DNA of 39,621 bases from Oscillospiraceae bacterium. GTDB lineage: Bacteria; Bacillota; Clostridia; Oscillospirales; Oscillospiraceae. The notes under the pieces were generated by a model. The model was not told the DNA's origin and did no database searches. It saw nothing but the letters and a program-made list of their open reading frames with translations. A program made the translations under genes and the position numbers. The DNA is taken from the NCBI GenBank assembly GCA_029012465.1, contig JAQXMD010000063.1, forward strand, positions 1-39,621, in the 5' to 3' direction. Every line of letters begins with the position of its first letter. Positions within the stretch are counted from its first letter, which is position 1. Shown here one piece after another: positions 31,888 to 39,515 of this stretch.

Positions 31888-33990
31888 TTAACCGCCTCTG
31901 CGGGCCTTCAGCGTCTCCAGCCGCTTCACAATGTAGCGACCGGCGGCCTCGGCGCCGTGGCCCAGATTGTAGATTTCTTTTTCCTTTACACTGCGGATGA
32001 TCTCCCGATATTCGTCGGGATGGTCCAGCAGGTTTTTCACAGATTCGCCGACAGTATCCAGGTTGTCCAGCTCCACCTCGCCGCCCAGCTGGGCGCGGAT
32101 ACGGATGTCGAAGGGAACCACATCGATTTTGTCGTATTCAGGGTTCATGATCTTCATGGGGGTGTTCACATAGAACACCGGCTTCAGGGTGGACAGTGCA
32201 AATTCATAGCCCACGTTGGACCAGTCGGTAATCAGCAGATCCGCGCTGTAAACCGTATCCGTGGAGCTGAAATCCGTCTGGATGATGAAGTCATCTCCAA
32301 GCTGCTCCTGATACCGGTTGATGATGGCATCCATTTTGTCCCCGTAAAGGCGCACATACTGGGGATGGGGACGGATAATCAGCCGTACCCCCAGAGGCAG
32401 GATCTGCTCCACCAGCTTGTCAAGGCAGGAGTCCATGATGTTGTCCTTCTGCCAGGAGGGGGCAATCAGCACGGTCTTTTTGTCGTTTTCCGTCTTGGGC
32501 TTTGCCTCCCAGGCCGCTGTCATTTCATCCAGCAGGCCGTAGCCCACCTGTACCAGCCGCCGGGGCTTTAGGTCATAGAGCTTCTCAATGGCTCTTGCCT
32601 CCTCCATCTGGTGGGGACCCACGCAGAAGAGGGTGTCAAAGTGGTCCAGCGCATGGGTGCGAAGGGTCATGTTGTCGCTGGAAACGCCGTGGTCCGTGTA
32701 GACATACTCAATGTCCTTCCGGACAAGGCTTCGCTTGATGTGATAGGTTTCCAGATCGGGCATGGTCATAATGACCATATCCGCCTCCAGCTTCATCATC
32801 AGGGTAATGAGCCGCATTTCACCGATATAATAGGGCTTCAGCTTCGGCTCATTCATCTGGAACACAGCATCCTGGGGGTCAGAGGTGATGTAATGGATCA
32901 CCACATCGGAGTTTTTCAGCACATAGTCGATCATACCGGCAAAGTACTTGTAGAAGCCGCTGCCCTCACTGTAGAATACCAACTGCTTGGGCTCTTTATT
33001 ATCAAGGAACCGCTTGTAGTCCTCTTTTTCCTGCTTCTTGTAGGGCTCCAGAGCCTTTTTGCGCTGATCCTCCTTGGCCTTCAGGGCAGAAAGCTCCGTC
33101 TTTGAGGACTCCAGCGCCTCATAGTCAATGTATTTCTTCGGCTGATAGAGGGCATTCATGAGATAGAGGTTGCCAATGGCGAAAACATTGCTGACGATCC
33201 AGTAGACGCCCACGCCAGCGGGAACCAGGAAGGTGAAGTAAGTGGAGAAGGCCACTGTGAAAATGGTGACGCCCCATCGTCCCAGGAAGCCCTGCTCCTT
33301 CTGGAGCACGTTGTCCCGGTTCTGAGCCCAGCAAAGGAGATAGGTGGACAGGCAGGACAGCAGGGGAACCATGCTGAGCAGAGAAATGGGAAGCAGCGGG
33401 GGAACCTTGGCCAGATTGATGCCCAGGAACTGGGTGTCAATGACCTTTGCAGCCTCGATCAGGGCAGCCATATCCACACCGGGCAGATTCAGTCCCATAT
33501 AATAATCGAGGTTCGCGGGGCTGCACATGGCCTCCATGACCTTCAGCTGTGCGCCGCTGCCCAGCTCCTGAACCCCCAGCAGGGAAGCCGTCGCTGTAAC
33601 CAGCTGATTGCACACATCCACCGGCACATGCATCAGATGCTGCATGGGGTTATAGATAACGTTGATAAGACCCAGCACCAGAATGATCTGAATAATCATG
33701 GGAACCATCCCCAGTGCAGGGCTGTATTTTTCACGCTTGTACAGGGCCATGGTCTCGTCGGTGATGGTATCCTTATCACCAAAGTGCTTGATGGTGATTC
33801 GGTTGATCTCCGGCTGGAGCCGAATCATCTTGATGGAGTTCTTCTGAACCACAATGCTCAAAGGCAGTAGGATCACCTTGCTGATAAGCGTAAACAGCAG
33901 GATCGCAAGACCGTAGCTTTTCAGCAGTCTGTAGCACAGATACATGATCCAGCCCAGAGGAATGCCGATACAGGTGTTAATCAGTGACAT
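31888..33990 (-). CDS. YidC-type insertase fused to a CDP-glycerol glycerophosphotransferase-like domain
   Basis: 700-residue fusion. Residues 1-285 are a YidC/Oxa1 core: LLFTLISKVILLPLSIVVQK (helix 1), PALGMVPMIIQIILVLGLIN (helix 2), a loop (about 115-195), PPLLPISLLSMVPLLSCLST (helix 3) and FTFLVPAGVGVYWIVSNVF (helices 4-5). The conserved groove Arg is Lys38. A basic coiled-coil linker (290-330) leads to a GT-B-type domain like TagF/TagB (335-690). It has DHGVSSDN (catalytic His434), IIRPHPQY (His542), ADLLITDWSNVGYEFA and KPVFYVNTP. YidC inserts membrane proteins; TagF polymerises glycerol phosphate from CDP-glycerol. The frame is continuous, with no internal ribosome binding site that I saw. 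The start has GAGGAAAC. Neighbours are envelope-polymer genes. Confidence 0.9.
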   Translation of the reverse strand: MSLINTCIGIPLGWIMYLCYRLLKSYGLAILLFTLISKVILLPLSIVVQKNSIKMIRLQPEINRITIKHFGDKDTITDETMALYKREKYSPALGMVPMIIQIILVLGLINVIYNPMQHLMHVPVDVCNQLVTATASLLGVQELGSGAQLKVMEAMCSPANLDYYMGLNLPGVDMAALIEAAKVIDTQFLGINLAKVPPLLPISLLSMVPLLSCLSTYLLCWAQNRDNVLQKEQGFLGRWGVTIFTVAFSTYFTFLVPAGVGVYWIVSNVFAIGNLYLMNALYQPKKYIDYEALESSKTELSALKAKEDQRKKALEPYKKQEKEDYKRFLDNKEPKQLVFYSEGSGFYKYFAGMIDYVLKNSDVVIHYITSDPQDAVFQMNEPKLKPYYIGEMRLITLMMKLEADMVIMTMPDLETYHIKRSLVRKDIEYVYTDHGVSSDNMTLRTHALDHFDTLFCVGPHQMEEARAIEKLYDLKPRRLVQVGYGLLDEMTAAWEAKPKTENDKKTVLIAPSWQKDNIMDSCLDKLVEQILPLGVRLIIRPHPQYVRLYGDKMDAIINRYQEQLGDDFIIQTDFSSTDTVYSADLLITDWSNVGYEFALSTLKPVFYVNTPMKIMNPEYDKIDVVPFDIRIRAQLGGEVELDNLDTVGESVKNLLDHPDEYREIIRSVKEKEIYNLGHGAEAAGRYIVKRLETLKARRGG

Positions 33991-34101
33991 GGGTGCGTTT
34001 CCTCGATTCTTCTTTGTTGATGGTCAGATGCCCGGGCGCACAGGTTTCAGATGCCGCCGCAGGTATCCCATATGATCCCGAAGCAGATGATTTCCGTTCC
34101 G

Positions 34102-35628
34102 TCAGCTTTCCTTTGCATTATACATTTCCGGAAGCACATATCCCTCTGCAGGTGGAATCATGGGGAGGTTGAGGCCAAAGGCAGCATTCAGCGCAGTGCG
34201 TGTGCCGTTGATGCCCGTCATGCCCTCCACATCCACCTCCTCACCGGGAACGCAGACGGAGAACAGGACGCTCTGCATCACGTGGGTTTCCTTCTCCGCG
34301 TCAAACCGGGGGCCGCCGAACTGCTCCACCATGTGGAGGGGGACTCTGGCGCCGTGGTCGGACAGCAGAATGATAACGCCGGTGGGATCAGCTCTCTGGA
34401 TGTTATCGACGGCCTCCAAAATGATGGTGTTCAGATACTGGAGCTGGTTCGGATACAGGGTGGTGTCCTTCCAATACCAGGCTGTGGCGAGGTTTTCCCT
34501 GTGGGAGCCATCCGCATTATAAATGAAGGGCGCGTGGGGACTTTGAATATAGCTGACCGTCAGGGTGGGGCCGTCCACATATTCGGTGCAGTTCACCAGC
34601 TTTTCGAAGCAGTTCTCAATGGGGCCGGCATAGTTGTCCCGGTAGCTCTTATAGAGCATGTAGTTGATTCGGTCTCTGATGGGCGGGATCTTATTGAACA
34701 GACTGTTTTCCAGTAGATATTCCGAAATATTGTCCTCGATCTGTCCCTCGGTCAGCACCGTGGTTCCCGTGGGAATCAGACTGGCCCGGTGATTGATCAG
34801 GTTGATCTGATAGCCGTTGCTGTGGAACAACTGATAGAGCACCGGATTCTCACAGTACAGCCGCCGGGTCTTTTCCGGAATGGAATCGTCGGTCACATAG
34901 TCAAGATTCATGAGATTGGGCGCCAGGGTATCCGTCCAGCAGGACTCGGTGTTGTAGGAGGAACGGGACACTGCAAAGCCCCGGGCCTCCAGTTCCTCAT
35001 AAAAGGCAGAATTGTCAAAGCCGAAGTAGGTCATGAGATTCTCGTCTCCGCCGTATTCGTCAAAGAAGAAGTAATAGACGTTCCGTTTTTCTCCGGCAAA
35101 GGTGGTATCTTCGGTGGGGCCAAGCACATCCTCCATGCGCACTACCGCATCTTTGGCAGTAGAGGTTACTGCCAGCAGCTTGGGAATCGCCATAAGGAAA
35201 TTCACCAGCGTCAGGGTGCCAAAGGTCACAGCCAGAATGATACAGCCCGCAGTCATGTTGGGCTTTTTCCGAAACAGCAGCACCAGAATTCCCAGCAGCA
35301 GGAGCACCAGAACCACAAGCTGATATTTGGAATAGAACCAGGGCAGCAGCTTCTCCACCCCGCCGGACAGGAGGCCAAAGTTCATGACCACCAGCATAGC
35401 AAGGTTTGTCATAAAGGCCGCCCGGCTCACATTCCGGAGGATCAGGCAGCACACCAGCATTCCCACCAGAGCCGTTCCCAGATACAGCCCCAGAAAGGGC
35501 AGCATGTCCACCGCCTTTGCCTCACTGGCATTTTGGGCAAACACAAACACACAGGGAAACAGGCAGGTCAGGAAAATGGACACAAGAGCGGGAAGCCAAC
35601 CCGACAGACATTTTTTCTTTTTCTCCAT
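34102..35628 (-). CDS. Membrane sulfatase/LTA-synthase-like enzyme, copy 1
   Basis: 508 residues. Four or five N-terminal membrane helices cover about 10-160 (WLPALVSIFLTCLFPCVFVF and VLVLLLLGILVLLF among them). The extracellular alkaline-phosphatase-superfamily domain covers about 190-500, with YYFFFDEYGGDENLMTYFGF, NTESCWTDTLAPNLMNLDYV (candidate nucleophile Thr), SYIQSPHAPFIYN and IILLSDHGAR. The family includes LtaS and phosphoethanolamine transferases, which move phospho-head groups from lipids to polymers. Here a phosphoglycerol or phospho-amino-alcohol transferase is inferred. Its start lies two bases after the stop of a paralogue with the same layout. The start codon has no strong ribosome binding site of its own, so it may be translated by coupling. 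Confidence 0.85.
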   Translation of the reverse strand: MEKKKKCLSGWLPALVSIFLTCLFPCVFVFAQNASEAKAVDMLPFLGLYLGTALVGMLVCCLILRNVSRAAFMTNLAMLVVMNFGLLSGGVEKLLPWFYSKYQLVVLVLLLLGILVLLFRKKPNMTAGCIILAVTFGTLTLVNFLMAIPKLLAVTSTAKDAVVRMEDVLGPTEDTTFAGEKRNVYYFFFDEYGGDENLMTYFGFDNSAFYEELEARGFAVSRSSYNTESCWTDTLAPNLMNLDYVTDDSIPEKTRRLYCENPVLYQLFHSNGYQINLINHRASLIPTGTTVLTEGQIEDNISEYLLENSLFNKIPPIRDRINYMLYKSYRDNYAGPIENCFEKLVNCTEYVDGPTLTVSYIQSPHAPFIYNADGSHRENLATAWYWKDTTLYPNQLQYLNTIILEAVDNIQRADPTGVIILLSDHGARVPLHMVEQFGGPRFDAEKETHVMQSVLFSVCVPGEEVDVEGMTGINGTRTALNAAFGLNLPMIPPAEGYVLPEMYNAKES

Positions 35629-35630
35629 GG

Positions 35631-37142
35631 TTATCCCCTTCCAAGATTTCGGTCAACGCTTTCCTGAGAATACACATAATCCGGGGGAATTTCCAGAAGC
35701 GGAAGCTCCAGTCCAAAGGTCTCATTGAGCATGATACGGGTAACATTGATGCCGGTCTGACCCTCGATTTCAGGGATCATACCGGGTATATACAGACAGC
35801 ACAGGGCATTTTCCATATAGGCGACCTCTGCCTCGTGGTCAAAATCAGGGCCGCCGCAGAAATTCAGCAGTTGGGCAGGCCGTCTGGAGCCGTGGTCACT
35901 CATCAGGAGGATCACAGCCTCCGGGTCACTTTTCTGAATTCTGTCCACCGACCGAAGAATCACATCGTTTCCATACCGGAGCTGTCCCAGGTACAAATCA
36001 GGGTCCTCCCAGTCGTAGCGTTTCGGCGCTGGAATCACCTGACCGTCTCCGGAGAAAACGCTGGGCCAATGGGGAAAGTTGATGTAGGACACCGTCAGGG
36101 TGGGGCCGTCTCCCACCCGGTCGGCACAGCTTTCCAGTGCCTCAAAGGCGTTGCGGAGCGCTTCCACCTCATGATCCTCGCCCCTGTGGAGCACATACCG
36201 CTTTACCAGCGTGTTCACCCTGGGGATCTGGGAAAAGATACTGTTATCATAAAGATAGTCGGCAATGGTGTCGGCCTTCTGTCCGGCGGTCAGAACGTGG
36301 CAGCCACCGGTTCCCAGATAGTCCGTATGGTTGATGAGATTGATGCTGTAGCCGTTTTCCCGGAAGATCCGATAGAGCATTGGGGCCTCCACAAAGGCAT
36401 CGCGCATCCTGACCTCCATATCATCGTCGGCCACATAGTCAAGGTTCAGGATATTGGGCATCAGTGTGGCAGTCCATGGAGACTCCGTATTTTTGCAGTG
36501 CTCTGCCACGGCAAAGCCCCGGTCGGAAAGACCGCCGAAAAAGGCGCTGTTGTCAAAATCGTAATACCGTTTTGTATTCTGGGGGCCACCGTATTCATCA
36601 AACAGGAGCACATACACATTTCGCTTTTCCCGGCGGAAGGTCAATTCCTCCAGCTCCTCCGCCAGAGGCGGCTCCGGGCAGCGGTAGGTGGCTGTAGAGA
36701 TCATGGTTGGCAGCGCCGCCGCCAGATTTACAAGGATCATCACGCCGAAGGCCAAAGACAGCAGCCCGCAGCCGGTGGTCATCCGGGGCTTTTTCTTCAG
36801 CAGCAGCCACATGATTCCCAGCAGCACCACAGCAGCCGCTCCCAGCAGCATCCAATCCCGGAACGCCGGAATGAGCTTTTTGATGCCCTCGGAAACCATA
36901 GTGAAGTTTATCACCACCAGCATGGCAAGGTCCGTGAGAAATGCCGCCCGGCCCAGCCCCCGCAGGATCACCAACAGCACCAGAAGGATTACCGCCGCCG
37001 TCAGCAGAAAAAAGACGAAAAAGGGCAGGGCATCCAGCGGTGCTGCCTCACCGGCATTGGACGCATACAGGAATGCGCAGGGAAACAGGCAGGTCAGCAC
37101 CACCGACAGAACAGGAAGCCCAATATTCTTCAGAAATTTCAC
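35631..37142 (-). CDS. Membrane sulfatase/LTA-synthase-like enzyme, copy 2
   Basis: 503 residues from a GTG at 37142, chosen because AAGGGAG lies nine bases upstream and the resulting N-terminus (VKFLKNIGLPVLSVVLTCLF) lines up with the paralogue. An in-frame ATG further upstream lies inside the predicted promoter. It has the same architecture: N-terminal membrane helices, then FDEYGGPQNTKRYYDFDNSA, NTESPWTATLMPNILNLDYV and LLMSDHGSRRP. It shares PCAFLYASNAGEAAPLDALP with copy 1 in slightly changed form, so the pair arose by tandem duplication. It is the first gene of the minus-strand envelope operon (37.1 to 29.9 kb). Confidence 0.85.
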   Translation of the reverse strand: MKFLKNIGLPVLSVVLTCLFPCAFLYASNAGEAAPLDALPFFVFFLLTAAVILLVLLVILRGLGRAAFLTDLAMLVVINFTMVSEGIKKLIPAFRDWMLLGAAAVVLLGIMWLLLKKKPRMTTGCGLLSLAFGVMILVNLAAALPTMISTATYRCPEPPLAEELEELTFRREKRNVYVLLFDEYGGPQNTKRYYDFDNSAFFGGLSDRGFAVAEHCKNTESPWTATLMPNILNLDYVADDDMEVRMRDAFVEAPMLYRIFRENGYSINLINHTDYLGTGGCHVLTAGQKADTIADYLYDNSIFSQIPRVNTLVKRYVLHRGEDHEVEALRNAFEALESCADRVGDGPTLTVSYINFPHWPSVFSGDGQVIPAPKRYDWEDPDLYLGQLRYGNDVILRSVDRIQKSDPEAVILLMSDHGSRRPAQLLNFCGGPDFDHEAEVAYMENALCCLYIPGMIPEIEGQTGINVTRIMLNETFGLELPLLEIPPDYVYSQESVDRNLGRG

Positions 37143-37210
37143 GGAAACAGTCTCCCTTCTCTGTTCTTTCGCGCAGAAAGTTCCCCCGCGGTCACAATAG
37201 TACAACTTAT

Positions 37211-37238
37211 ATTGTATCACATAATCTATAGAATGCAA
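37211..37238 (-). promoter_or_regulatory. Predicted promoter of the envelope operon
   Basis: On the minus strand TTGCAT (37233-37238), a 16-base spacer and TACAAT (37211-37216), 68 bases before the GTG start. Confidence 0.65.
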
Positions 37239-37321
37239 TGCTATTTTTCACAATCTCAACACATTCCCCAGACTATTCGCCTCATTTCTTGACAAATCCA
37301 CAGATTCGTGATACGCCGTAA

Positions 37322-37338
37322 CCACCCCCCAGGGGTGG
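37322..37338. promoter_or_regulatory. CsoR-type copper operator
   Basis: CCACCCC-cca-GGGGTGG, a GC-rich dyad of the kind bound by CsoR, 39 bases before the csoR remnant. A TTGACA at 37289-37294 is a candidate -35 box, but the matching -10 region (TACGCC) is poor. Confidence 0.6.
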
Positions 37339-37377
37339 GGTGTATATCGTTCCCGTATTTCACAGGAGGACTTCCTC

Positions 37378-37601
37378 ATGAACGAAGAGAAAAAGCAGGC
37401 CCTACAGGCGCTGAAAACCGCCCGGGGCCAGATCATCAAAATGGTGTCCGATGCCGCCGGGTGCTCACCAATATCCATGAAAACCTGTTCTGGGCATTTA
37501 TCTACAACATCATCGACATCCGCAGTCCCAAACGGGATCATAAACACAGCCGGACTCCCATCAACCTGCCGGAGCCGGAAATCATCAAGGAGGACACTAC
37601 C
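37378..37601 (+). pseudogene. Collapsed csoR-copA remnant
   Basis: Two broken copper-resistance genes joined by deletions. The first frame begins MNEEKKQALQALKTARGQII with an AGGAGG site, the N-terminus of CsoR, but lacks the copper-binding Cys/His core and runs into nonsense. From about 37455 another frame reads RRVLTNIHENLFWAFIYNII, the end of the transmembrane part of copper ATPase CopA. It then jumps to DIRSPKRDHKHSRTPINLPE, which looks like the cytoplasmic tail of CopA. More than 2 kb of csoR and copA is therefore missing, with a second, smaller deletion inside the tail. The CopA frame continues without a stop into the HMA domain that follows. Confidence 0.75.
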
Positions 37602-37805
37602 ATGACAAAAGTAATCACCATCGAAGGCATGATGTGCAAGCACTGCGTGGCCCATGTCACCAAGGCCCTCTCCGAAACCCAGGGCGTGGAGACCGTGGAG
37701 GTCAGCCTGAAAAAGGGCGCCGCCACCGTCACCGGCAATGTCTCTGACGAAGTCCTGACCGCCGCCGTGGTGGACGCCGGATACGAGGTGAAGGGGATCG
37801 CGTAA
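37602..37805 (+). CDS. copZ: HMA heavy-metal-binding domain protein (CopZ-like)
   Basis: 67 residues with the metal site GMMCKHC at residues 9-15 and a complete ferredoxin-like HMA fold (VITIEG to AGYEVKGIA). An AAGGAGG site seven bases before the ATG allows independent translation as a copper chaperone. The frame is also open from the CopA remnant upstream. In several gut Clostridia, CopA carries a C-terminal HMA domain of this type. This may therefore be the surviving tail of CopA rather than an original copZ. Activity in the absence of CsoR and CopA is uncertain. Confidence 0.8.
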   Translation: MTKVITIEGMMCKHCVAHVTKALSETQGVETVEVSLKKGAATVTGNVSDEVLTAAVVDAGYEVKGIA

Positions 37806-37860
37806 GGCCAGACTTCCAAAGCTGCCCCGCAGAAATGGGCGGTATGCATAAAAGGCACCC

Positions 37861-37899
37861 ACAGCCACAGCAGTTTGCTCTGCTGTGGCTGTGCTTGTT
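37861..37899 (+). terminator. Terminator of the copper remnant
   Basis: A 13-bp perfect stem, ACAGCCACAGCAG-tttgct-CTGCTGTGGCTGT, followed by GCTTGTTTTC. Confidence 0.9.
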
Positions 37900-37962
37900 T
37901 TCTATCCTGTTATGTGATAATATGGAACTGAGCAGACCTATAAGTAGGAATTTACGGAGGTA

Positions 37963-38159
37963 AATGTACGGAACGGTTGGCGGCATTTGAATTGATGCTT
38001 TCGGATATACAAAAGCAGTCTGAATATGAAAAAGAACAGATGGAAAGACTCAAATCCCAAGGAAAAGAAAAATCTGCAACATACCGTCAGTATTTTGGAA
38101 ATCGCATGCTTTACAAAATGATATTGTAAAAGTATCAGGAATATGGGTTGATCGATTAA
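37963..38159 (+). pseudogene. Broken small gene, mobile-element-type hypothetical protein
   Basis: One frame reads ERLAAFELMLSDIQKQSEYE, then MERLKSQGKEKSATYRQYFG, then a TAA at 38127-38129, then KYQEYGLID and a second stop at 38157-38159. Continuity across the TAA suggests a nonsense mutation near the 3' end. The start is also lost: the ATG nearest the GGAGG site is out of frame. I recall similar short proteins ending YGLID in Firmicutes mobile elements, but no function. Base composition is clearly more AT-rich than the genes to the left. Confidence 0.6.
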
Positions 38160-38210
38160 CAATACGGTTTTCTGAACTGGAGAAATGTAAATTCGGAAGA
38201 AGGAAATATT

Positions 38211-39239
38211 ATGATAAAGCATATCGCCATCGTCAGTTTGTCAAGCGGAACAATCGGGGAAGATTTTGTAAAGCATGAGGTTGATATTGGAATTAAAAGG
38301 TTAAATGACTTAGGGATGAACGTTACATTCATGCCTCACGCCCTTAAAGGAATCGAATATGTCAAAGGCCATCCCGCAGAGCGTGCGACGGATCTGTTAC
38401 AAGCCCTGAATGATCCGGATATTGATATGATTCTCTGCGCAATCGGCGGAGATGATACATATCGCTTGCTTCCTTACCTATTTGAACATAATGAACTGGC
38501 TGATGCAGTCTCAAATAAAGTATTTCTTGGATTTTCTGATACGACGATTAACCATTTCATGTTCCATAAAGTTGGAATGAAAACATTCTATGGGCAGTCT
38601 TTCCTTGCAGACATCTGTGAACTGGACAAAGATATGCTCCCATATACAAAAAAGTATTTTGAAGAGCTGATAAATATCGGAACAATTAAAGAAGTTAGAC
38701 CCAGCGACGTCTGGTATGAAGGAAGGACGGATTTTGGTATTGATCAGGTTGGTACACCGTTAAAATCTCATTCTGATCATGGTTTTGAATTGTTACAAGG
38801 CAATTCTGTTTTCTCAGGAGAGATTCTTGGCGGTTGTATTGATTCAATTTATGACTTTTTCAATGGAGATCGCTATGCTGATATGCCACTTCTTTGTAAG
38901 AAGTACAGACTATTCCCAGAGATAGAGGATTGGACTGGAAAGATTCTTCTGTTAGAATCCAGTGAAGAAAAGATGCCTCCCCAAAAATACAGAAAAGCAA
39001 TCCTTTCGTTAAAAGAAACCGGCATTTTTGATGTGATTTCAGGTGTTCTTATAGGCAAGCCGATGGATGAAACTTATGTGCAGGAATATAAACAAATACT
39101 GGTGGATGTAATCGATCATCCGAGTTTGCCCATAGTGTGTAATATCAATATTGGACATGCACAGCCACGTTGCATAATTCCTTTTGGTGTTGAGGCAACG
39201 GTCGATGTCGATAATCAAGTAATTAGGTTTGTAAACTGA
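38211..39239 (+). CDS. S66-family LD-carboxypeptidase / MccF-like protein
   Basis: 342 residues. S66 peptidases are Ser-Glu-His enzymes that trim peptidoglycan tetrapeptides (LdcA) or inactivate microcin C-type nucleotide antibiotics (MccF). N-terminal IAIVSLSSGTIGEDFVKHEV, then ILCAIGGDDTYRLLPYL (nucleophile elbow region), FLGFSDTTINHFMFHKVG, GEILGGCIDSIYDF and the C-terminal ICNINIGHAQPRCIIPFGVE with the catalytic His. The usual elbow GGYGS reads GGDDT, so the nucleophile Ser is not in its canonical place. LSSGTIG and FSDTT are MccF-like. An AGAAGGAAAT site precedes the ATG. AT-rich codon use sets it apart from the rest of the window and suggests transfer. Confidence 0.85.
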   Translation: MIKHIAIVSLSSGTIGEDFVKHEVDIGIKRLNDLGMNVTFMPHALKGIEYVKGHPAERATDLLQALNDPDIDMILCAIGGDDTYRLLPYLFEHNELADAVSNKVFLGFSDTTINHFMFHKVGMKTFYGQSFLADICELDKDMLPYTKKYFEELINIGTIKEVRPSDVWYEGRTDFGIDQVGTPLKSHSDHGFELLQGNSVFSGEILGGCIDSIYDFFNGDRYADMPLLCKKYRLFPEIEDWTGKILLLESSEEKMPPQKYRKAILSLKETGIFDVISGVLIGKPMDETYVQEYKQILVDVIDHPSLPIVCNINIGHAQPRCIIPFGVEATVDVDNQVIRFVN

Positions 39240-39266
39240 GAGACAACTTACAGTTTGTCGAACAGA

Positions 39267-39455
39267 TACAAGGGCGCACTTCTATACGGGTCAAGCCCCG
39301 TATATGCGCTCGGTGAGACCGAACACCCCGGACATCTGAATGTCCGGGGTGTTTTGCGTCACTGCGTTCCGAACAAGGGGCTGCACCCCTTGCGCCGCTA
39401 AAGTGGCTGTCCTATTGAGGCAAAAGGCGTGACTTTCGTTACGCCTTTTGCCTAT
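39267..39455. repeat. Cluster of hairpins between the MccF-like gene and the GroEL end
   Basis: Four inverted repeats in a row. TATACGGG-tcaag-CCCCGTATA around 39283-39304. ACACCCCGGACAT-ctga-ATGTCCGGGGTGT at 39323-39352, followed by TTT, a strong terminator for the MccF-like gene. CAAGGGG-ctgca-CCCCTTG around 39374-39392. GGCAAAAGGCGT and ACGCCTTTTGCC at 39419-39452, which may terminate the GroEL gene from the right. No coding sequence was recognised. The first part resembles non-coding sequence I associate with integrative elements (weak recollection). Confidence 0.7.
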
Positions 39456-39515
39456 TTAACTGTCTTACGAACACCGCTCTAAGGGCGCTGGTTCTTTTGG
39501 GGAATCAGAAATGGA

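Noticed and set aside
37308-37601. An N-terminal extension of the HMA protein to 165 residues
   Set aside because: The extension is made of the csoR leader read out of frame and a CopA fragment. The ATG at 37602 has its own AAGGAGG site and gives a complete HMA fold.
37938-38222. Minus-strand Phe-rich frame of 94 codons over the broken small gene
   Set aside because: AT-rich antisense of Lys/Glu codons gives Phe/Leu/Ser runs. The plus strand shows the recognisable debris.
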